A program made the position numbers and the translations under genes. From the NCBI GenBank assembly GCA_013002225.1, contig JABDKL010000071.1:1-53141 (forward strand): DNA of 53,141 bases, written 5' to 3'. Below the pieces are notes generated by a model, which saw nothing but the letters and a program-made list of their open reading frames with translations, searched no databases and was not told where the DNA came from. Shown here in pieces: positions 43,339-52,587 of the stretch. Source of the stretch: Winogradskyella sp. (GTDB lineage: Bacteria; Bacteroidota; Bacteroidia; Flavobacteriales; Flavobacteriaceae). Every line of letters begins with the position of its first letter. Positions within the stretch are counted from its first letter, which is position 1.

Positions 43339-44142
43339 ATGATAACATCCCTAAGGAGGTTCCTTATTTGTTTTGTACTTATTCTAATCACTGAGAATAG
43401 CTATTCTCAGCTCGGATTTTCTCACGAGATAGGTGCTTTTGTAGGTCCCATAGCCTTTAAGTCTGATTTTGGCGTACGTAACGACTTTGAAACCAATGCA
43501 GGTAATACAGGTATTGCCGTTGGCTTGGTGCATTATATTAACTTTGCTTATCGCGCAGATTGTAACTGTTACTCTACTGACACCTATTTTAATGACCATT
43601 TTAAGTTAAGAAGTGAACTTGCCTGGAATAAAACACCTTTAGAACACATAGGAAAATGGGTAGATAACAACAGACAAACCATAGAAGCAAATCAATTAAG
43701 AGCTCATACTGGTGAAGCCCAAAATTGGGATATTGGTATGCAATTAGAATATTTTCCTTTAAGTGTCAGAGAATTTTCAGCAGGTGTTAATTCATTTGCA
43801 CCGTTTATCGCAGCAGGTGCTCATTTTGTATCCTATAACCCCAGTGTTTGGACCACTTATGGCGATGGAGATATTAATAATAATGACAACTTTTACACGT
43901 TTTGGGATGATGCCTCTGGAGGCGATCCTTTTATAAGCGACGAGGGAGGCACAACATGGTCTGTAGTTGCAAGTTTAGGAACCAGATATAAGCTTTCTGT
44001 ATTGTCGGACCTGTTTGTTGAATTGAGAGGCCAGTACTATTTTAATGATTTTATTGATGGACTGGATCATAAATTAGAATCTAATCAATACAATGACTGG
44101 AATGTTTGGTTAAATTTTGGTTATATCTATTACTTAGATTAA
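43339..44142 (+). CDS. Exported protein of unknown function (flavobacterial THC0290_0291-like)
   Basis: The 267-residue protein has a signal peptide (LICFVLILITENSYSQ) and is otherwise a beta-rich, aromatic-rich sequence ('LGFSHEIGAFVGPIAFKSDFG', given here by its key pattern 'GPIAFKSDFG'; 'CNCYSTDTYFNDH'; 'WSVVASLGTRYKLSVLSDL'; final 'WLNFGYIYYLD'). This suggests a small outer-membrane barrel. Two adjacent Cys residues (CNC, ~residue 76) stand out. It lies next to gdhA, divergently, and I recall a similar family next to gdhA in other flavobacteria, but this is memory and not proof. An AGGAGG occurs inside the coding region and is not its ribosome binding site. Confidence 0.7.
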   Translation: MITSLRRFLICFVLILITENSYSQLGFSHEIGAFVGPIAFKSDFGVRNDFETNAGNTGIAVGLVHYINFAYRADCNCYSTDTYFNDHFKLRSELAWNKTPLEHIGKWVDNNRQTIEANQLRAHTGEAQNWDIGMQLEYFPLSVREFSAGVNSFAPFIAAGAHFVSYNPSVWTTYGDGDINNNDNFYTFWDDASGGDPFISDEGGTTWSVVASLGTRYKLSVLSDLFVELRGQYYFNDFIDGLDHKLESNQYNDWNVWLNFGYIYYLD

Positions 44143-44145
44143 TTA

Positions 44146-45285
44146 CTAACCAATTGCTTGTCTTAAATCTGCGATTAAGTCATCCACATCTTCAATTCCC
44201 ACACTCAGTCTAATTAAAGAATCTACTATACCTAAATTTTCACGTTCTTCCTTTGGTATGCTAGCATGAGTCATACTTGCGGGATGGCCCGCTAAAGACT
44301 CTACGCCTCCTAAAGATTCTGCAAGCGTAAATATTTTAAGCCGCTCTATAATATTAATCGCCTCTTGGTAATTGTTGCCTGTTGTGGTAAACGACACCAT
44401 CCCTCCAAAATCCTTCATTTGAGATTTAGCAATATTATGATTTGGATGAGTTGTAAAACCAGGGTAATAAACATTTTTAATTCTAGGATGATCATCTAAG
44501 TATTGCGCTACTGCCTTACCGTTTTCACAATGCCGCTGCATACGTATATGCAGTGTTTTTATTCCTCTAAGTGCCAGAAAAGCATCCTGAGGTCCGCAAA
44601 TTGCACCACTAGCGTTCTGCACAAAGTATAACCGATCCGCTAATTCTTTATCCTTTACCACCAAAGCACCCATAACAATATCACTATGACCACCTAAATA
44701 TTTAGTTACAGAATGCATTACAATATCTGCACCGAGATCCAATGGGTTCTGCAAATACGGCGTTGCAAACGTATTATCAACTGCCAATAACACCTTGTGC
44801 TTTTTGGCAATGCCGGAAGCAGAAACAATATCTATTATATTCATCATTGGGTTGGTTGGCGTCTCTACCCAAATCAATTTAGTGTCTGGGGTAATATAGT
44901 GTTCAATATTTTTGGCATTTTGCATTCCGACAAAATGAAATTTAATTCCAAGATCTTCATAGATCTTAGTGAATAATCGATAAGATCCTCCATATAAATC
45001 ATTTGTAGAAACCACCTCATCGCCCGGCTGTAGTAATTTTAAAACGGCATCGATTGCAGCTAATCCCGATGCAAATGCCAATCCATAAGTTCCGTTTTCC
45101 AAACTTGCAATTGCATTTTCTAAAGCAGTACGCGTCGGATTGTGAGAACGGGAATACGCATAACCTTTATGCCCTCCTGGAGTGGACTGCGCATAAGTCG
45201 AGGTTTGATATATCGGTTGCATAACAGCACCATATGCTGGGTCTGGTTTTTGTCCGCCATGAATAGTTTTTGTATTAAACTTCAT
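44146..45285 (-). CDS. Cystathionine gamma-synthase / lyase-type PLP enzyme
   Basis: This 379-residue protein belongs to the Cys/Met metabolism PLP family. The PLP lysine is Lys195 in 'MHSVTKYLGGHSDIVMG'. Also visible: 'YAYSRSHNPTRTALE' (phosphate-binding Tyr and Arg), 'ASGLAAIDAVL', 'VETPTNPMMNIIDI', 'AVDNTFATPYLQ' and 'LAESLGGVESLAGHPASMTH'. This set fits cystathionine gamma-synthase (MetB) or gamma-lyase; sequence alone does not separate them reliably. It converges with the 43339 gene, leaving 3 bases between stops. Transcribed alone. Confidence 0.92.
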   Translation of the reverse strand: MKFNTKTIHGGQKPDPAYGAVMQPIYQTSTYAQSTPGGHKGYAYSRSHNPTRTALENAIASLENGTYGLAFASGLAAIDAVLKLLQPGDEVVSTNDLYGGSYRLFTKIYEDLGIKFHFVGMQNAKNIEHYITPDTKLIWVETPTNPMMNIIDIVSASGIAKKHKVLLAVDNTFATPYLQNPLDLGADIVMHSVTKYLGGHSDIVMGALVVKDKELADRLYFVQNASGAICGPQDAFLALRGIKTLHIRMQRHCENGKAVAQYLDDHPRIKNVYYPGFTTHPNHNIAKSQMKDFGGMVSFTTTGNNYQEAINIIERLKIFTLAESLGGVESLAGHPASMTHASIPKEERENLGIVDSLIRLSVGIEDVDDLIADLRQAIG

Positions 45286-45370
45286 AAAAATTAATTTAAG
45301 TTTTTCAACCAGTTATATTTCAAGTAATTAAATCGCTATTTACAACAATAACAAATTTAAGATAATCTCG

Positions 45371-45398
45371 TTGTATATAAATCTATATAATACCTTTG
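45371..45398 (+). promoter_or_regulatory. Probable promoter of the DUF3298 lipoprotein gene
   Basis: TTG at 45371-45373 and TACCTTTG at 45391-45398 are 17 bases apart, slightly short for a Bacteroidota promoter. The ATG lies 28 bases after the -7 box. Confidence 0.5.
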
Positions 45399-45426
45399 AT
45401 ATCTATTAAATGATTTCTTTAATTTT

Positions 45427-46137
45427 ATGAAAAACCTAGGTATACTTTTAGCAATTTTATTAGCCGTAACCTCCTGTAAGGAGGAAGTGCCTCCATTAAC
45501 GTTTAATTCTGAAGAAATCCTTATAAAATCAGACGCAGAAATTAATGTGTTACTAACCAAAGCCCTTTCTGGTTCTGAGGTAGCAGATAAGATCAATAGC
45601 GCTATAAATAACGAAATCGTTAAATCCATTTCAGGTGCTTCAAGCTCACGCTCTCTGGATAAAGCCTTATTAAATTTCGACAAAGAGTTTGTAGACTACA
45701 AAAACAACTTTCCGGAAGATGAGCAAGACTGGACTTTAGATATAGAATCTGAATTAACTTATCAATCGCCAGAAATTGTGACTATAGCCATAAGTATTTA
45801 TATAGACAAAGGTGGTGCTCATGGCAATGACAGTATTAGATTTTTAAACTTTGACCCTCTTACAGGTAATCTTCTTCGGCATAGTGATATCATTTCTGAT
45901 ATCGAAAAATTTAAAACACTCGCTAAATCTTATTTTAAAACTTCCAACACTTTAGAGGACTCTGCAATTGATGATATGTTTATTGACAAAACATTTAAAT
46001 TGCCTGAAAATATCGGTTTTACGGAAGACGGATTAGTCTTACTTTATAACATTTACGAAATTGAATCGTATAATCCTGGGTATACAGAATTTGTAATACC
46101 GTTTAAAGCAGCTCAACCTTATTTAAAAATTTATTAA
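45427..46137 (+). CDS. DUF3298/DUF4163-type lipoprotein
   Basis: The 236-residue product is a lipoprotein (lipobox AVTSC, Cys17). The mature part shows 'SELTYQSPEIVTIAISIYID', 'KGGAHGNDSIRFLNFDPLTG' and 'FTEDGLVLLYNIYEIESYN', a pattern of DUF3298 (RsiV/PdaC C-terminal-like) domains. Function unknown; family members are envelope proteins. Its last four bases overlap the stop of the converging antiporter gene. Confidence 0.82.
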   Translation: MKNLGILLAILLAVTSCKEEVPPLTFNSEEILIKSDAEINVLLTKALSGSEVADKINSAINNEIVKSISGASSSRSLDKALLNFDKEFVDYKNNFPEDEQDWTLDIESELTYQSPEIVTIAISIYIDKGGAHGNDSIRFLNFDPLTGNLLRHSDIISDIEKFKTLAKSYFKTSNTLEDSAIDDMFIDKTFKLPENIGFTEDGLVLLYNIYEIESYNPGYTEFVIPFKAAQPYLKIY

Positions 46138-47381
46138 AGCTTTTCTTTTGTTAATCGCTTAATTATAGGTCCAACAGTTAAACCCTGACCAACAATAGAA
46201 ACAATTACAATTATATAGGTAATAACTAAGAATAACTCTCTATTCATGTCTTGTGTTAGACTCAATGCTAGAGCAATAGAAATACCACCACGTAATCCTC
46301 CCCAAGTCATAATTAGGTTTGTTTTAGGCACAAAATCCAAGCGTTTAGAAAAGAATTTTACTGGCAGCCAAAGCGAAATATAGCGACACATCAAGAGTAT
46401 TGGTATAGCCATTAAACCTGCATATATATAATTTTGTTCGAATGTTAGGATTAGCATTTCCATACCGATCAATACAAATAAGATGGTATTAAGTAAAACA
46501 TCTATTAACTCCCAGAATTTATCAACATAAGCCTCTGTTACTTGAGACATTGCAGAGTTTCTTACAGTATCATTCCCAACAATTAAACCTGCGGTAACCA
46601 TAGCAAGTGGCGCAGATAAATGAAACTGATGCGCTAGCATCGTACCACCCATAACCGTTGCGAGTGTTAAGATCACTTCAACCTCATAATTATCTATTGA
46701 GTGCATAAGGCGATAGGTTATCCAACCCAGCAAACCACCTAAAAGTATACCACCAACGACCTCCTGACCAAATAATTTGGCAATTTCTGAAAATTCAATT
46801 GCAGCATCGGGTTTTGCTGCAATTGCAAAAATGGTTAAAAAGACTACCACACCTACACCATCATTAAATAATGATTCTCCTACAATTTTTGTTTCTAATT
46901 TTTTTGGAGCTCCAGCTTTTTTTAGAATGCCCAGAACAGCAATTGGATCTGTAGGAGAAATAAGAGCTCCAAATAACAAACAATTTATAAAGGCTATATC
47001 AAAACCCATAAGTGCAAGAAGGTAATACATTACACTACCAACCAAAAAGGTCGAAATGAGCACTCCAAATGAAGCAAACGCTAAAATAGGTCCTCTTTGA
47101 ATTTTAAGTTGATCGAAATTAGTGTGCAAGGCTCCAGCAAAAAGTAAAAAACTTAACATGACATCCAGCAATACCGTTTTAAAGTCTATCTGTGCGATAA
47201 AGGCCTTTTCTTGCAATAGCAGTGTGTCATCAAACTGACCTAAAAGCACTAAAATAACCGTAAAAATTATAGTAATTACCATTAATCCAATTGTAATTGG
47301 TAATTTGAGAAAACGCACGTTTATATAGCCAAAAATGGCAGATAGCACAATGAGTATTGTAGCAATTGAATAGTAATCCAT
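46134..47381 (-). CDS. CPA1-family Na+(K+)/H+ antiporter
   Basis: The 415-residue polytopic protein has about 12 hydrophobic segments and the CPA1 signatures 'LISPTDPIAVLGIL' (~residue 137) and 'GESLFNDGVGVVVFLTIF' (~residue 165), where the ND pair is the ion-binding site. It lacks a large cytoplasmic C-terminal domain. It likely exchanges Na+ or K+ for H+ at the inner membrane, which would suit a marine bacterium. Neighbours give no further clue. Confidence 0.92.
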   Translation of the reverse strand: MDYYSIATILIVLSAIFGYINVRFLKLPITIGLMVITIIFTVILVLLGQFDDTLLLQEKAFIAQIDFKTVLLDVMLSFLLFAGALHTNFDQLKIQRGPILAFASFGVLISTFLVGSVMYYLLALMGFDIAFINCLLFGALISPTDPIAVLGILKKAGAPKKLETKIVGESLFNDGVGVVVFLTIFAIAAKPDAAIEFSEIAKLFGQEVVGGILLGGLLGWITYRLMHSIDNYEVEVILTLATVMGGTMLAHQFHLSAPLAMVTAGLIVGNDTVRNSAMSQVTEAYVDKFWELIDVLLNTILFVLIGMEMLILTFEQNYIYAGLMAIPILLMCRYISLWLPVKFFSKRLDFVPKTNLIMTWGGLRGGISIALALSLTQDMNRELFLVITYIIVIVSIVGQGLTVGPIIKRLTKEKL

Positions 47382-47454
47382 AATTCAAAAATTTGAGTAA
47401 AAATAGAATATTGAATTTTATTTAGAAACTAATCCGTTTTGTTTTAATTGCAGT

Positions 47455-47462
47455 TACTTTTG
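47455..47462 (+). promoter_or_regulatory. Probable -7 box of the ArsC-like/EamA/FemAB-like operon
   Basis: TACTTTTG matches TAnnTTTG, 28 bases upstream of the ATG at 47491. Confidence 0.5.
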
Positions 47463-47490
47463 CAGAGTCCTAACCTTATAATTTCAAACG

Positions 47491-47844
47491 ATGAAAAAAG
47501 TATATTACTTAAGTACTTGCGACACATGTAAACGCATAATTAAAGCACTAAACTTACCTCAGGATTTTGAATTTCAAGACATAAAAACTGTAGAAATTAC
47601 AGACTCACAACTCACTGAAATGAACACCTTATCTGGCAGTTTTGAAAGTTTATTTAGTAAACGTGCCAGGTTATATAAAGAATTAGGGCTGAAGGAAAAA
47701 CAACTTACTGAAGCGGATTTTAAACAGTATATTTTAGAACATTACACATTTTTAAAACGTCCAGTAATACTATATAAAGACCAAATCTTTATTGGCAACT
47801 CCAAGAAAACTGTAGAAGCCGCTAAACTTGCTATAAATGAATAG
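47491..47844 (+). CDS. ArsC/Spx-family thioredoxin-fold protein
   Basis: The 117-residue protein is of the ArsC/Spx fold: 'KVYYLSTCDTCKRIIKAL' with Cys10 and Cys13, 'LFSKRARLYKELGLKEKQL' with the conserved Arg region, and 'FLKRPVILYKDQIFIGN' (cis-Pro loop). The CxxC resembles Spx more than classical arsenate reductase. It may be a redox enzyme or a regulator; no ars genes are nearby, so an arsenate role is not supported by context. It overlaps the EamA gene by 8 bases. Confidence 0.87.
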   Translation: MKKVYYLSTCDTCKRIIKALNLPQDFEFQDIKTVEITDSQLTEMNTLSGSFESLFSKRARLYKELGLKEKQLTEADFKQYILEHYTFLKRPVILYKDQIFIGNSKKTVEAAKLAINE

Positions 47845-48730
47845 TAGGAGCTTTGCCATTTTCGCTCTGTTTATGGTGCAGCTCTTGTATGGGCTCAATT
47901 ATACAATAGCAAAAACAGTAATGAATGAAAACTACATAAAACCATTTGGTTTTGTGTTGCTAAGAGTTGCAGGTGCTGCTCTGTTGTTTTGGATGATGAG
48001 CCTTTTTTTACCAAAACAAAAAATTGATAAAAAAGATTATTTGAAATTTTTTGTTGCTGCTATATTTGGTGTAGTTATCAATATGTTATTTTTCTTTAAA
48101 GGTCTGGAGTACACCTCTCCTATTCATGCTTCTTCAATCATGGTAATCGTCCCAATTATCATTTTAATTTTGTCCTCGATAATACTAAAAGAAAAAGTAA
48201 CCAGTCTAAAAATTATTGGTGTTACCATAGGCCTTATAGGTGCGCTCGTTTTAACTATATACGGTAAATCTGCAAGAATTGGCGATAATGTTCCGTTAGG
48301 TAATTTACTTATATTTATAAATGCCATTTCTTATAGTATCTATGTGATTCTCATCAAAAAATTAACAACCAAATATCACCCCTTTACTTTTATAAAATGG
48401 TTATTCCTTTTCGGATTTATAATTTTAATCCCGTTTGGTTATGATGAAATAACTGAAGTTGAATGGACGTCCTTTACACCTTATATAACTTTTTCTGTCT
48501 TATTTGTTATAGTTGGAGCCACATTTGGAACGTATTTATTTAATCCATTGGCTTTAAGACAACTTAAGGCCAGTACTGTCGGTATCTTTATTTATCTTCA
48601 ACCTGTAATTGCAGGGCTTTTTGCGCTTTCTATGGGAGCAGATTTTATAGATGGATTAAAAATTGTAGCAATGTTGCTCATATTTCTAGGAGTTTATCTT
48701 GTAACAAAGCGACCAAAAAAAATTAAATAA
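47837..48730 (+). CDS. EamA/DMT-family transporter
   Basis: The 297-residue membrane protein has ten hydrophobic segments in two five-helix EamA repeats ('LYGLNYTIAKTVMNENYIKP', 'YTSPIHASSIMVIVPIIILI', 'ASTVGIFIYLQPVIAGLFAL'). It probably exports a metabolite at the inner membrane; the substrate cannot be told. Its start overlaps the ArsC-like gene by 8 bases and the following gene begins after one base, so all three are translated from one message. Confidence 0.92.
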   Translation: MNSRSFAIFALFMVQLLYGLNYTIAKTVMNENYIKPFGFVLLRVAGAALLFWMMSLFLPKQKIDKKDYLKFFVAAIFGVVINMLFFFKGLEYTSPIHASSIMVIVPIIILILSSIILKEKVTSLKIIGVTIGLIGALVLTIYGKSARIGDNVPLGNLLIFINAISYSIYVILIKKLTTKYHPFTFIKWLFLFGFIILIPFGYDEITEVEWTSFTPYITFSVLFVIVGATFGTYLFNPLALRQLKASTVGIFIYLQPVIAGLFALSMGADFIDGLKIVAMLLIFLGVYLVTKRPKKIK

Positions 48731-48731
48731 T

Positions 48732-49865
48732 TTGAATTTATATTCTGAAATATTCAAGTCTGTAGATACTATTCCGACTAAGTATTGGCAGAGCCTGAAT
48801 TGTACGTCTAACATATATTATTCGCCAGCTTTTTTAAGCGCTTTTGAAAAGGCCAATTTAGATATAGAATTTAACTACATTTTTGTTCTTAAGAATAATA
48901 AGCCTGTGGCATTTGCAAATACGCAAATAGTTACCATAGGTGTAGAGACTATTACCAAAAACATAAAAATGTCACAGAACATAAGAGGTGTTATAAATAA
49001 TATGTTCTGCAATAACCAGATTCGGGTATTGTTTTGTGGCAATGTGTTTTTAAGTGGCGAATACGGTACATTTTTAAAAGAAGGAGAACCAAAAATAGAA
49101 ACGTTTAGTGCTATCGCTGAAGGTGTAAAAAGGGTGTCTAAGGCGACTTCTAAACTCAATGCTCATTTTGTGAAGGATTTTGAAAACGAATCACTTTACA
49201 TTACGGACCAGTTAAAGTCTTATGATTATGCCGCTATGCAAGTAGAGCCCAACATGATTATTAGTTTAAAACCCGAATGGCTCTCTTTCAATGATTATAC
49301 AGATGCGCTAAAGTCTAAGTATAGAGTTAAAGCCAATCGAGCAGATGCTAAAAGCCAAGCCTTAACTACGCTAAAATTTACTGTAGCGGATATTGTAAAA
49401 CATAAAAATGAGCTTCAGGAGTTATATCAAAATACTATAGATAATGCAGACTTTAATGCTCAGATATTAGATCTCACCACTTACATCTATCTTAAAGAAA
49501 CCTTTAAGGACAAGTTTATCGTTATTGGATACTTCCTTAACAACCATCTCGTTGGGTTTTTATCTGCAATGCAAAATAACACTAATCTAGATGCGCATTT
49601 TATTGGTATAGATTACTCTAATAATAAAACCTATAGCATATACCCTCGTATTCTAAACGATTATGTGCGCTTAGGGATTGAAACAAAATCGACCCATATA
49701 AATTTAGGTAGAACAGCATCTGAAATTAAAAGTACGCTTGGGGCGAAACCAAAAACCTTAACCTGCTATTTTAAACACAAAAGGCATTTTGCCAATAAAA
49801 TTTTAAAACCGTTTATTGCAAACGTAAAAATAAAATCATTTAAACAACACAACCCTTTTAAATAG
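48732..49865 (+). CDS. FemAB/GNAT-like acyltransferase
   Basis: The 377-residue protein appears to be of the GNAT-related peptidogalycan/FemAB-like group: 'NCTSNIYYSPAFLSAFEKA' near the N-terminus, 'YTDALKSKYRVKANRADAK' (~190) and 'FIVIGYFLNNHLVGFLSAMQ' (~260) followed by 'HFIGIDYSNNKTYSIYPRI' and 'HINLGRTASEIKSTLGAKP'. It starts with TTG at 48732, one base after the EamA stop. An envelope acyl- or aminoacyl-transfer role is possible; this is a weak family-level call. Confidence 0.7.
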   Translation: MNLYSEIFKSVDTIPTKYWQSLNCTSNIYYSPAFLSAFEKANLDIEFNYIFVLKNNKPVAFANTQIVTIGVETITKNIKMSQNIRGVINNMFCNNQIRVLFCGNVFLSGEYGTFLKEGEPKIETFSAIAEGVKRVSKATSKLNAHFVKDFENESLYITDQLKSYDYAAMQVEPNMIISLKPEWLSFNDYTDALKSKYRVKANRADAKSQALTTLKFTVADIVKHKNELQELYQNTIDNADFNAQILDLTTYIYLKETFKDKFIVIGYFLNNHLVGFLSAMQNNTNLDAHFIGIDYSNNKTYSIYPRILNDYVRLGIETKSTHINLGRTASEIKSTLGAKPKTLTCYFKHKRHFANKILKPFIANVKIKSFKQHNPFK

Positions 49866-49866
49866 T

Positions 49867-50346
49867 TTAAAGCGCCATAGGTTTTGGTCTAATACCATAC
49901 TTCCGCGTATCTTCTTTGGTAAGCGTCTTAAAAGATTTTGATTTCGGAAACTTATGAGATAATTCCAACAAAGCTTTTGGCAAAGCTGTCAGTTTTCGGG
50001 CCTGCAGATCGATCCAACCGCCTTGCATTTCGCAATAGGCTAAATTTTCTCCTTTGTGGTTGTAAAAATTATGTTCAAACTTAAAAAGCATCCCATCTTC
50101 ACTTAACCCAGAAACCTCTATGGTAACCGTAATTGGTGTTCCAAGAAAGGATTCTTTAAAATAATACATATGCTCATAAAATACGACCGGACCTAAATTA
50201 TGTTTTTTTATATCTTGCATAGAAAAGCCAAATTCCCCGAAGAAGGCCATACGTGCGTGACTCATAAAATTAGTATATGCAGAGTTGGCTAAATGGGCAT
50301 TTGCATCAACATCGCTCCAACGAATTTCAAATTGTTTTTTGTACAT
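49867..50346 (-). CDS. Acyl-CoA thioesterase (hotdog fold, YbgC/FadM type)
   Basis: The 159-residue protein shows the 4HBT-type signature 'FEIRWSDVDANAHLANSAYT', where the Asp before the His-containing segment is the likely catalytic residue, then 'HARMAFFGEFGFSMQDI' and 'YFKESFLGTPITVTIEVSGL'. Acyl-CoA substrate unknown. It converges with the FemAB-like gene with one base between stops. Confidence 0.9.
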   Translation of the reverse strand: MYKKQFEIRWSDVDANAHLANSAYTNFMSHARMAFFGEFGFSMQDIKKHNLGPVVFYEHMYYFKESFLGTPITVTIEVSGLSEDGMLFKFEHNFYNHKGENLAYCEMQGGWIDLQARKLTALPKALLELSHKFPKSKSFKTLTKEDTRKYGIRPKPMAL

Positions 50347-50443
50347 AGTCGTATTTAAAATAAGCTGTAAAGTTATAAAAGTCTATGATTATGACTTAAT
50401 GCTTACCCAACTATTTAATAACTCTTAAAACCATTCCTTTTTG

Positions 50444-50451
50444 TACCTTTG
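50444..50451 (+). promoter_or_regulatory. Probable -7 box of yicC-gmk-nadD
   Basis: TACCTTTG matches TAnnTTTG. It covers the upstream TTG of the open frame, which supports the ATG at 50476 as the true yicC start. Confidence 0.55.
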
Positions 50452-50475
50452 CGCAACTTTAATCGCATCAAATTA

Positions 50476-51333
50476 ATGATTCAATCTATGACAGGTTATG
50501 GGAAATCTGTACTTCAGCTCCCGACCAAAAAAATTTCAATAGAATTAAAATCTCTAAATAGTAAAAATTTAGATCTTAACGCAAGGATGCCATCCATGTA
50601 TCGCGCAAAAGAATTAGAATTAAGAAAACTAATTGCCAAAAATCTTGTTAGAGGAAAAGTTGATTTTTCGCTTTACGTAGAAATTACAGGTGAGGACACG
50701 AGTTCTAAGATCAACAAAACTGTGGTTAAAGAGTACATTAAACAACTTAAAGACGTCGTTGATGGCGATACGACAGAACTTTTAAAAATGGCTATTCGCT
50801 TACCTGATGCCGTTACTACAGAACGTGATGATATTGACGAAGAAGAGTGGACTAAAATTAGCTCGGAAATAAATAAAGCCATTACCAATATTATAGCTTA
50901 CCGTAAGGACGAGGGTGCCATTTTAAAGCAAGATTTTACTAACAGGATTGCAACACTTAAGCACTTGCTTGAAGAGGTAATTACTATGGATCCTGATCGC
51001 ATTGATGGTGTACGAACACGTCTGGAAAAAGGAATTGCAGATATTAAAGAAAAAGTTGATGAAAACCGTTTTGAACAAGAGCTGGTCTATTACATCGAAA
51101 AGTTCGATATCACTGAAGAAAAAGTAAGATTAGATAATCATTTAGACTATTTTTTAAAGGCGCTGAATTCTGAGGATTCAAATGGGAAAAAATTAGGATT
51201 TATATCCCAAGAAATAGGTAGAGAAATTAATACTATAGGCTCAAAGTCCAATTATGCACCAATGCAAAAATTGGTGGTACAAATGAAAGACGAGCTCGAA
51301 AAAATAAAAGAACAGTTACTAAACGTTCTATAA
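50476..51333 (+). CDS. yicC: YicC-family endoribonuclease
   Basis: From ATG 50476 the protein has 285 residues and starts MIQSMTGYGKS, the hallmark of YicC. The N-terminal domain (~1-150) and the C-terminal DUF1732 domain ('LGFISQEIGREINTIGSKSN', 'QMKDELEKIKEQLLNVL') are complete. E. coli YicC is reported as an RNase. It is followed 23 bases later by gmk, the common order in many phyla. Confidence 0.95.
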   Translation: MIQSMTGYGKSVLQLPTKKISIELKSLNSKNLDLNARMPSMYRAKELELRKLIAKNLVRGKVDFSLYVEITGEDTSSKINKTVVKEYIKQLKDVVDGDTTELLKMAIRLPDAVTTERDDIDEEEWTKISSEINKAITNIIAYRKDEGAILKQDFTNRIATLKHLLEEVITMDPDRIDGVRTRLEKGIADIKEKVDENRFEQELVYYIEKFDITEEKVRLDNHLDYFLKALNSEDSNGKKLGFISQEIGREINTIGSKSNYAPMQKLVVQMKDELEKIKEQLLNVL

Positions 51334-51356
51334 TTCTATTAAGTAAAACTTAAGTA

Positions 51357-51947
51357 GTGTCAGAAATTAAAACAAAAAAACAAGGCAAACTCATCGTATT
51401 TTCGGCGCCATCCGGATCTGGTAAAACAACCATAGTACGCCACCTTTTAAAACAACAGGAACTCGGATTAGAATTCTCTATTTCTGCGACATCTCGAGAA
51501 AAACGAGGTAATGAAGTACATGGCAAGGATTATTACTACTTATCGCTTAAGGAATTTAAAAACAGAATAAAAAACGATGAGTTTTTAGAGTGGGAAGAAG
51601 TTTATCGCGATAATTTTTATGGCACCTTAAAAACTGAAATTGCACGTATTTGGGCAAAAGGAAAACATGTTATTTTTGATATTGACGTATCTGGAGGGCT
51701 AAGAATAAAGCGTAAATTTCCTGAGCAAACATTGGCTGTATTTGTAAAGCCACCAGATTTAAATGAATTAGTAAGACGTTTAAAGGAGCGTGGAGAAGAA
51801 AGCGAAGAAAAAATAAGTATGCGTGTAGCCAAAGCACCAGCAGAATTAGCTACGGCGCCACTATTCGATAAAATAGTTGTAAACTCTAACTTAGACGAAG
51901 CGCTCGAAAGTGCTTATACCTTAGTTGCAGAATTTTTATCAAAATAA
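51357..51947 (+). CDS. gmk: Guanylate kinase
   Basis: Gmk phosphorylates GMP to GDP. The 196-residue product starts with GTG at 51357 and has the P-loop 'SAPSGSGKTTIVRHL', the GMP-binding 'SATSREKRGNEVHGKDYYYL' and 'EWEEVYRDNFYGTLK', and the lid region 'RLKERGEESEEKISMR'. It ends 2 bases before nadD. Confidence 0.97.
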   Translation: MSEIKTKKQGKLIVFSAPSGSGKTTIVRHLLKQQELGLEFSISATSREKRGNEVHGKDYYYLSLKEFKNRIKNDEFLEWEEVYRDNFYGTLKTEIARIWAKGKHVIFDIDVSGGLRIKRKFPEQTLAVFVKPPDLNELVRRLKERGEESEEKISMRVAKAPAELATAPLFDKIVVNSNLDEALESAYTLVAEFLSK

Positions 51948-51949
51948 GT

Positions 51950-52528
51950 ATGAAGGTTGGTTTATATTTTGGGACTTTTAATCCTATTCATGTTGGTCAT
52001 TTAACGATTGCAAATCACCTGGCAGAGCATAGTGATCTGGATCAAGTATGGTTTGTTGTAACGCCATTAAGTCCATTTAAAAAAAAGAGTAGTCTATTGG
52101 ATAATCATCAACGCTTAGAAATGGTTTATCGTGCGACAAAAGAGTATCCAAAACTTAAACCAAGTGACATTGAGTTTGGACTCACTCAACCTAATTATAC
52201 CATAGATACCTTAACTTATTTGATCGAAAAATTTCCTGATCACGAGTTCGCTCTAATTATGGGGGAGGACAATTTAAAAAGTTTCCATAAATGGAAAAAT
52301 TATGAGTTAATAATAGAAAATCACAACCTTTATGTTTACCCCAGACTCTCTAAAGGCTCTGTTAATGAGCAATTTAAAAATCATAATAAAATTATTAACA
52401 TATCAGCGCCAATAATGGAGCTATCTTCTACGTTTATAAGAAAAGAAATAAAAGCAGGTTTAAATGTGAGACCGATGTTGCCGGAACATGTTTGGCAGTA
52501 TATAGACGAGATGAACTTTTACAAATAA
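51950..52528 (+). CDS. nadD: Nicotinate-nucleotide adenylyltransferase
   Basis: NadD makes nicotinate adenine dinucleotide in NAD synthesis. The 192-residue protein has 'LYFGTFNPIHVGHLTIANHL' (GxFxPxHxGH), 'VVTPLSPFKKKSSLLDNHQR', 'LIMGEDNLKSFHKWKNYELI' and the C-terminal 'ELSSTFIRKEI' (ISSTxIR motif). It is the third gene of the yicC-gmk-nadD operon. Confidence 0.97.
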   Translation: MKVGLYFGTFNPIHVGHLTIANHLAEHSDLDQVWFVVTPLSPFKKKSSLLDNHQRLEMVYRATKEYPKLKPSDIEFGLTQPNYTIDTLTYLIEKFPDHEFALIMGEDNLKSFHKWKNYELIIENHNLYVYPRLSKGSVNEQFKNHNKIINISAPIMELSSTFIRKEIKAGLNVRPMLPEHVWQYIDEMNFYK

Positions 52529-52587
52529 ACCTCATTTTTTTTATTTAAATAAACCATTAATACTTAGTTTTACTTTAAAGTATTTGT

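Noticed and set aside
52543-52556. Palindrome TTTATTTAAATAAA after nadD as a terminator
   Set aside because: Pure A/T with no loop and no GC stem; too weak to call.
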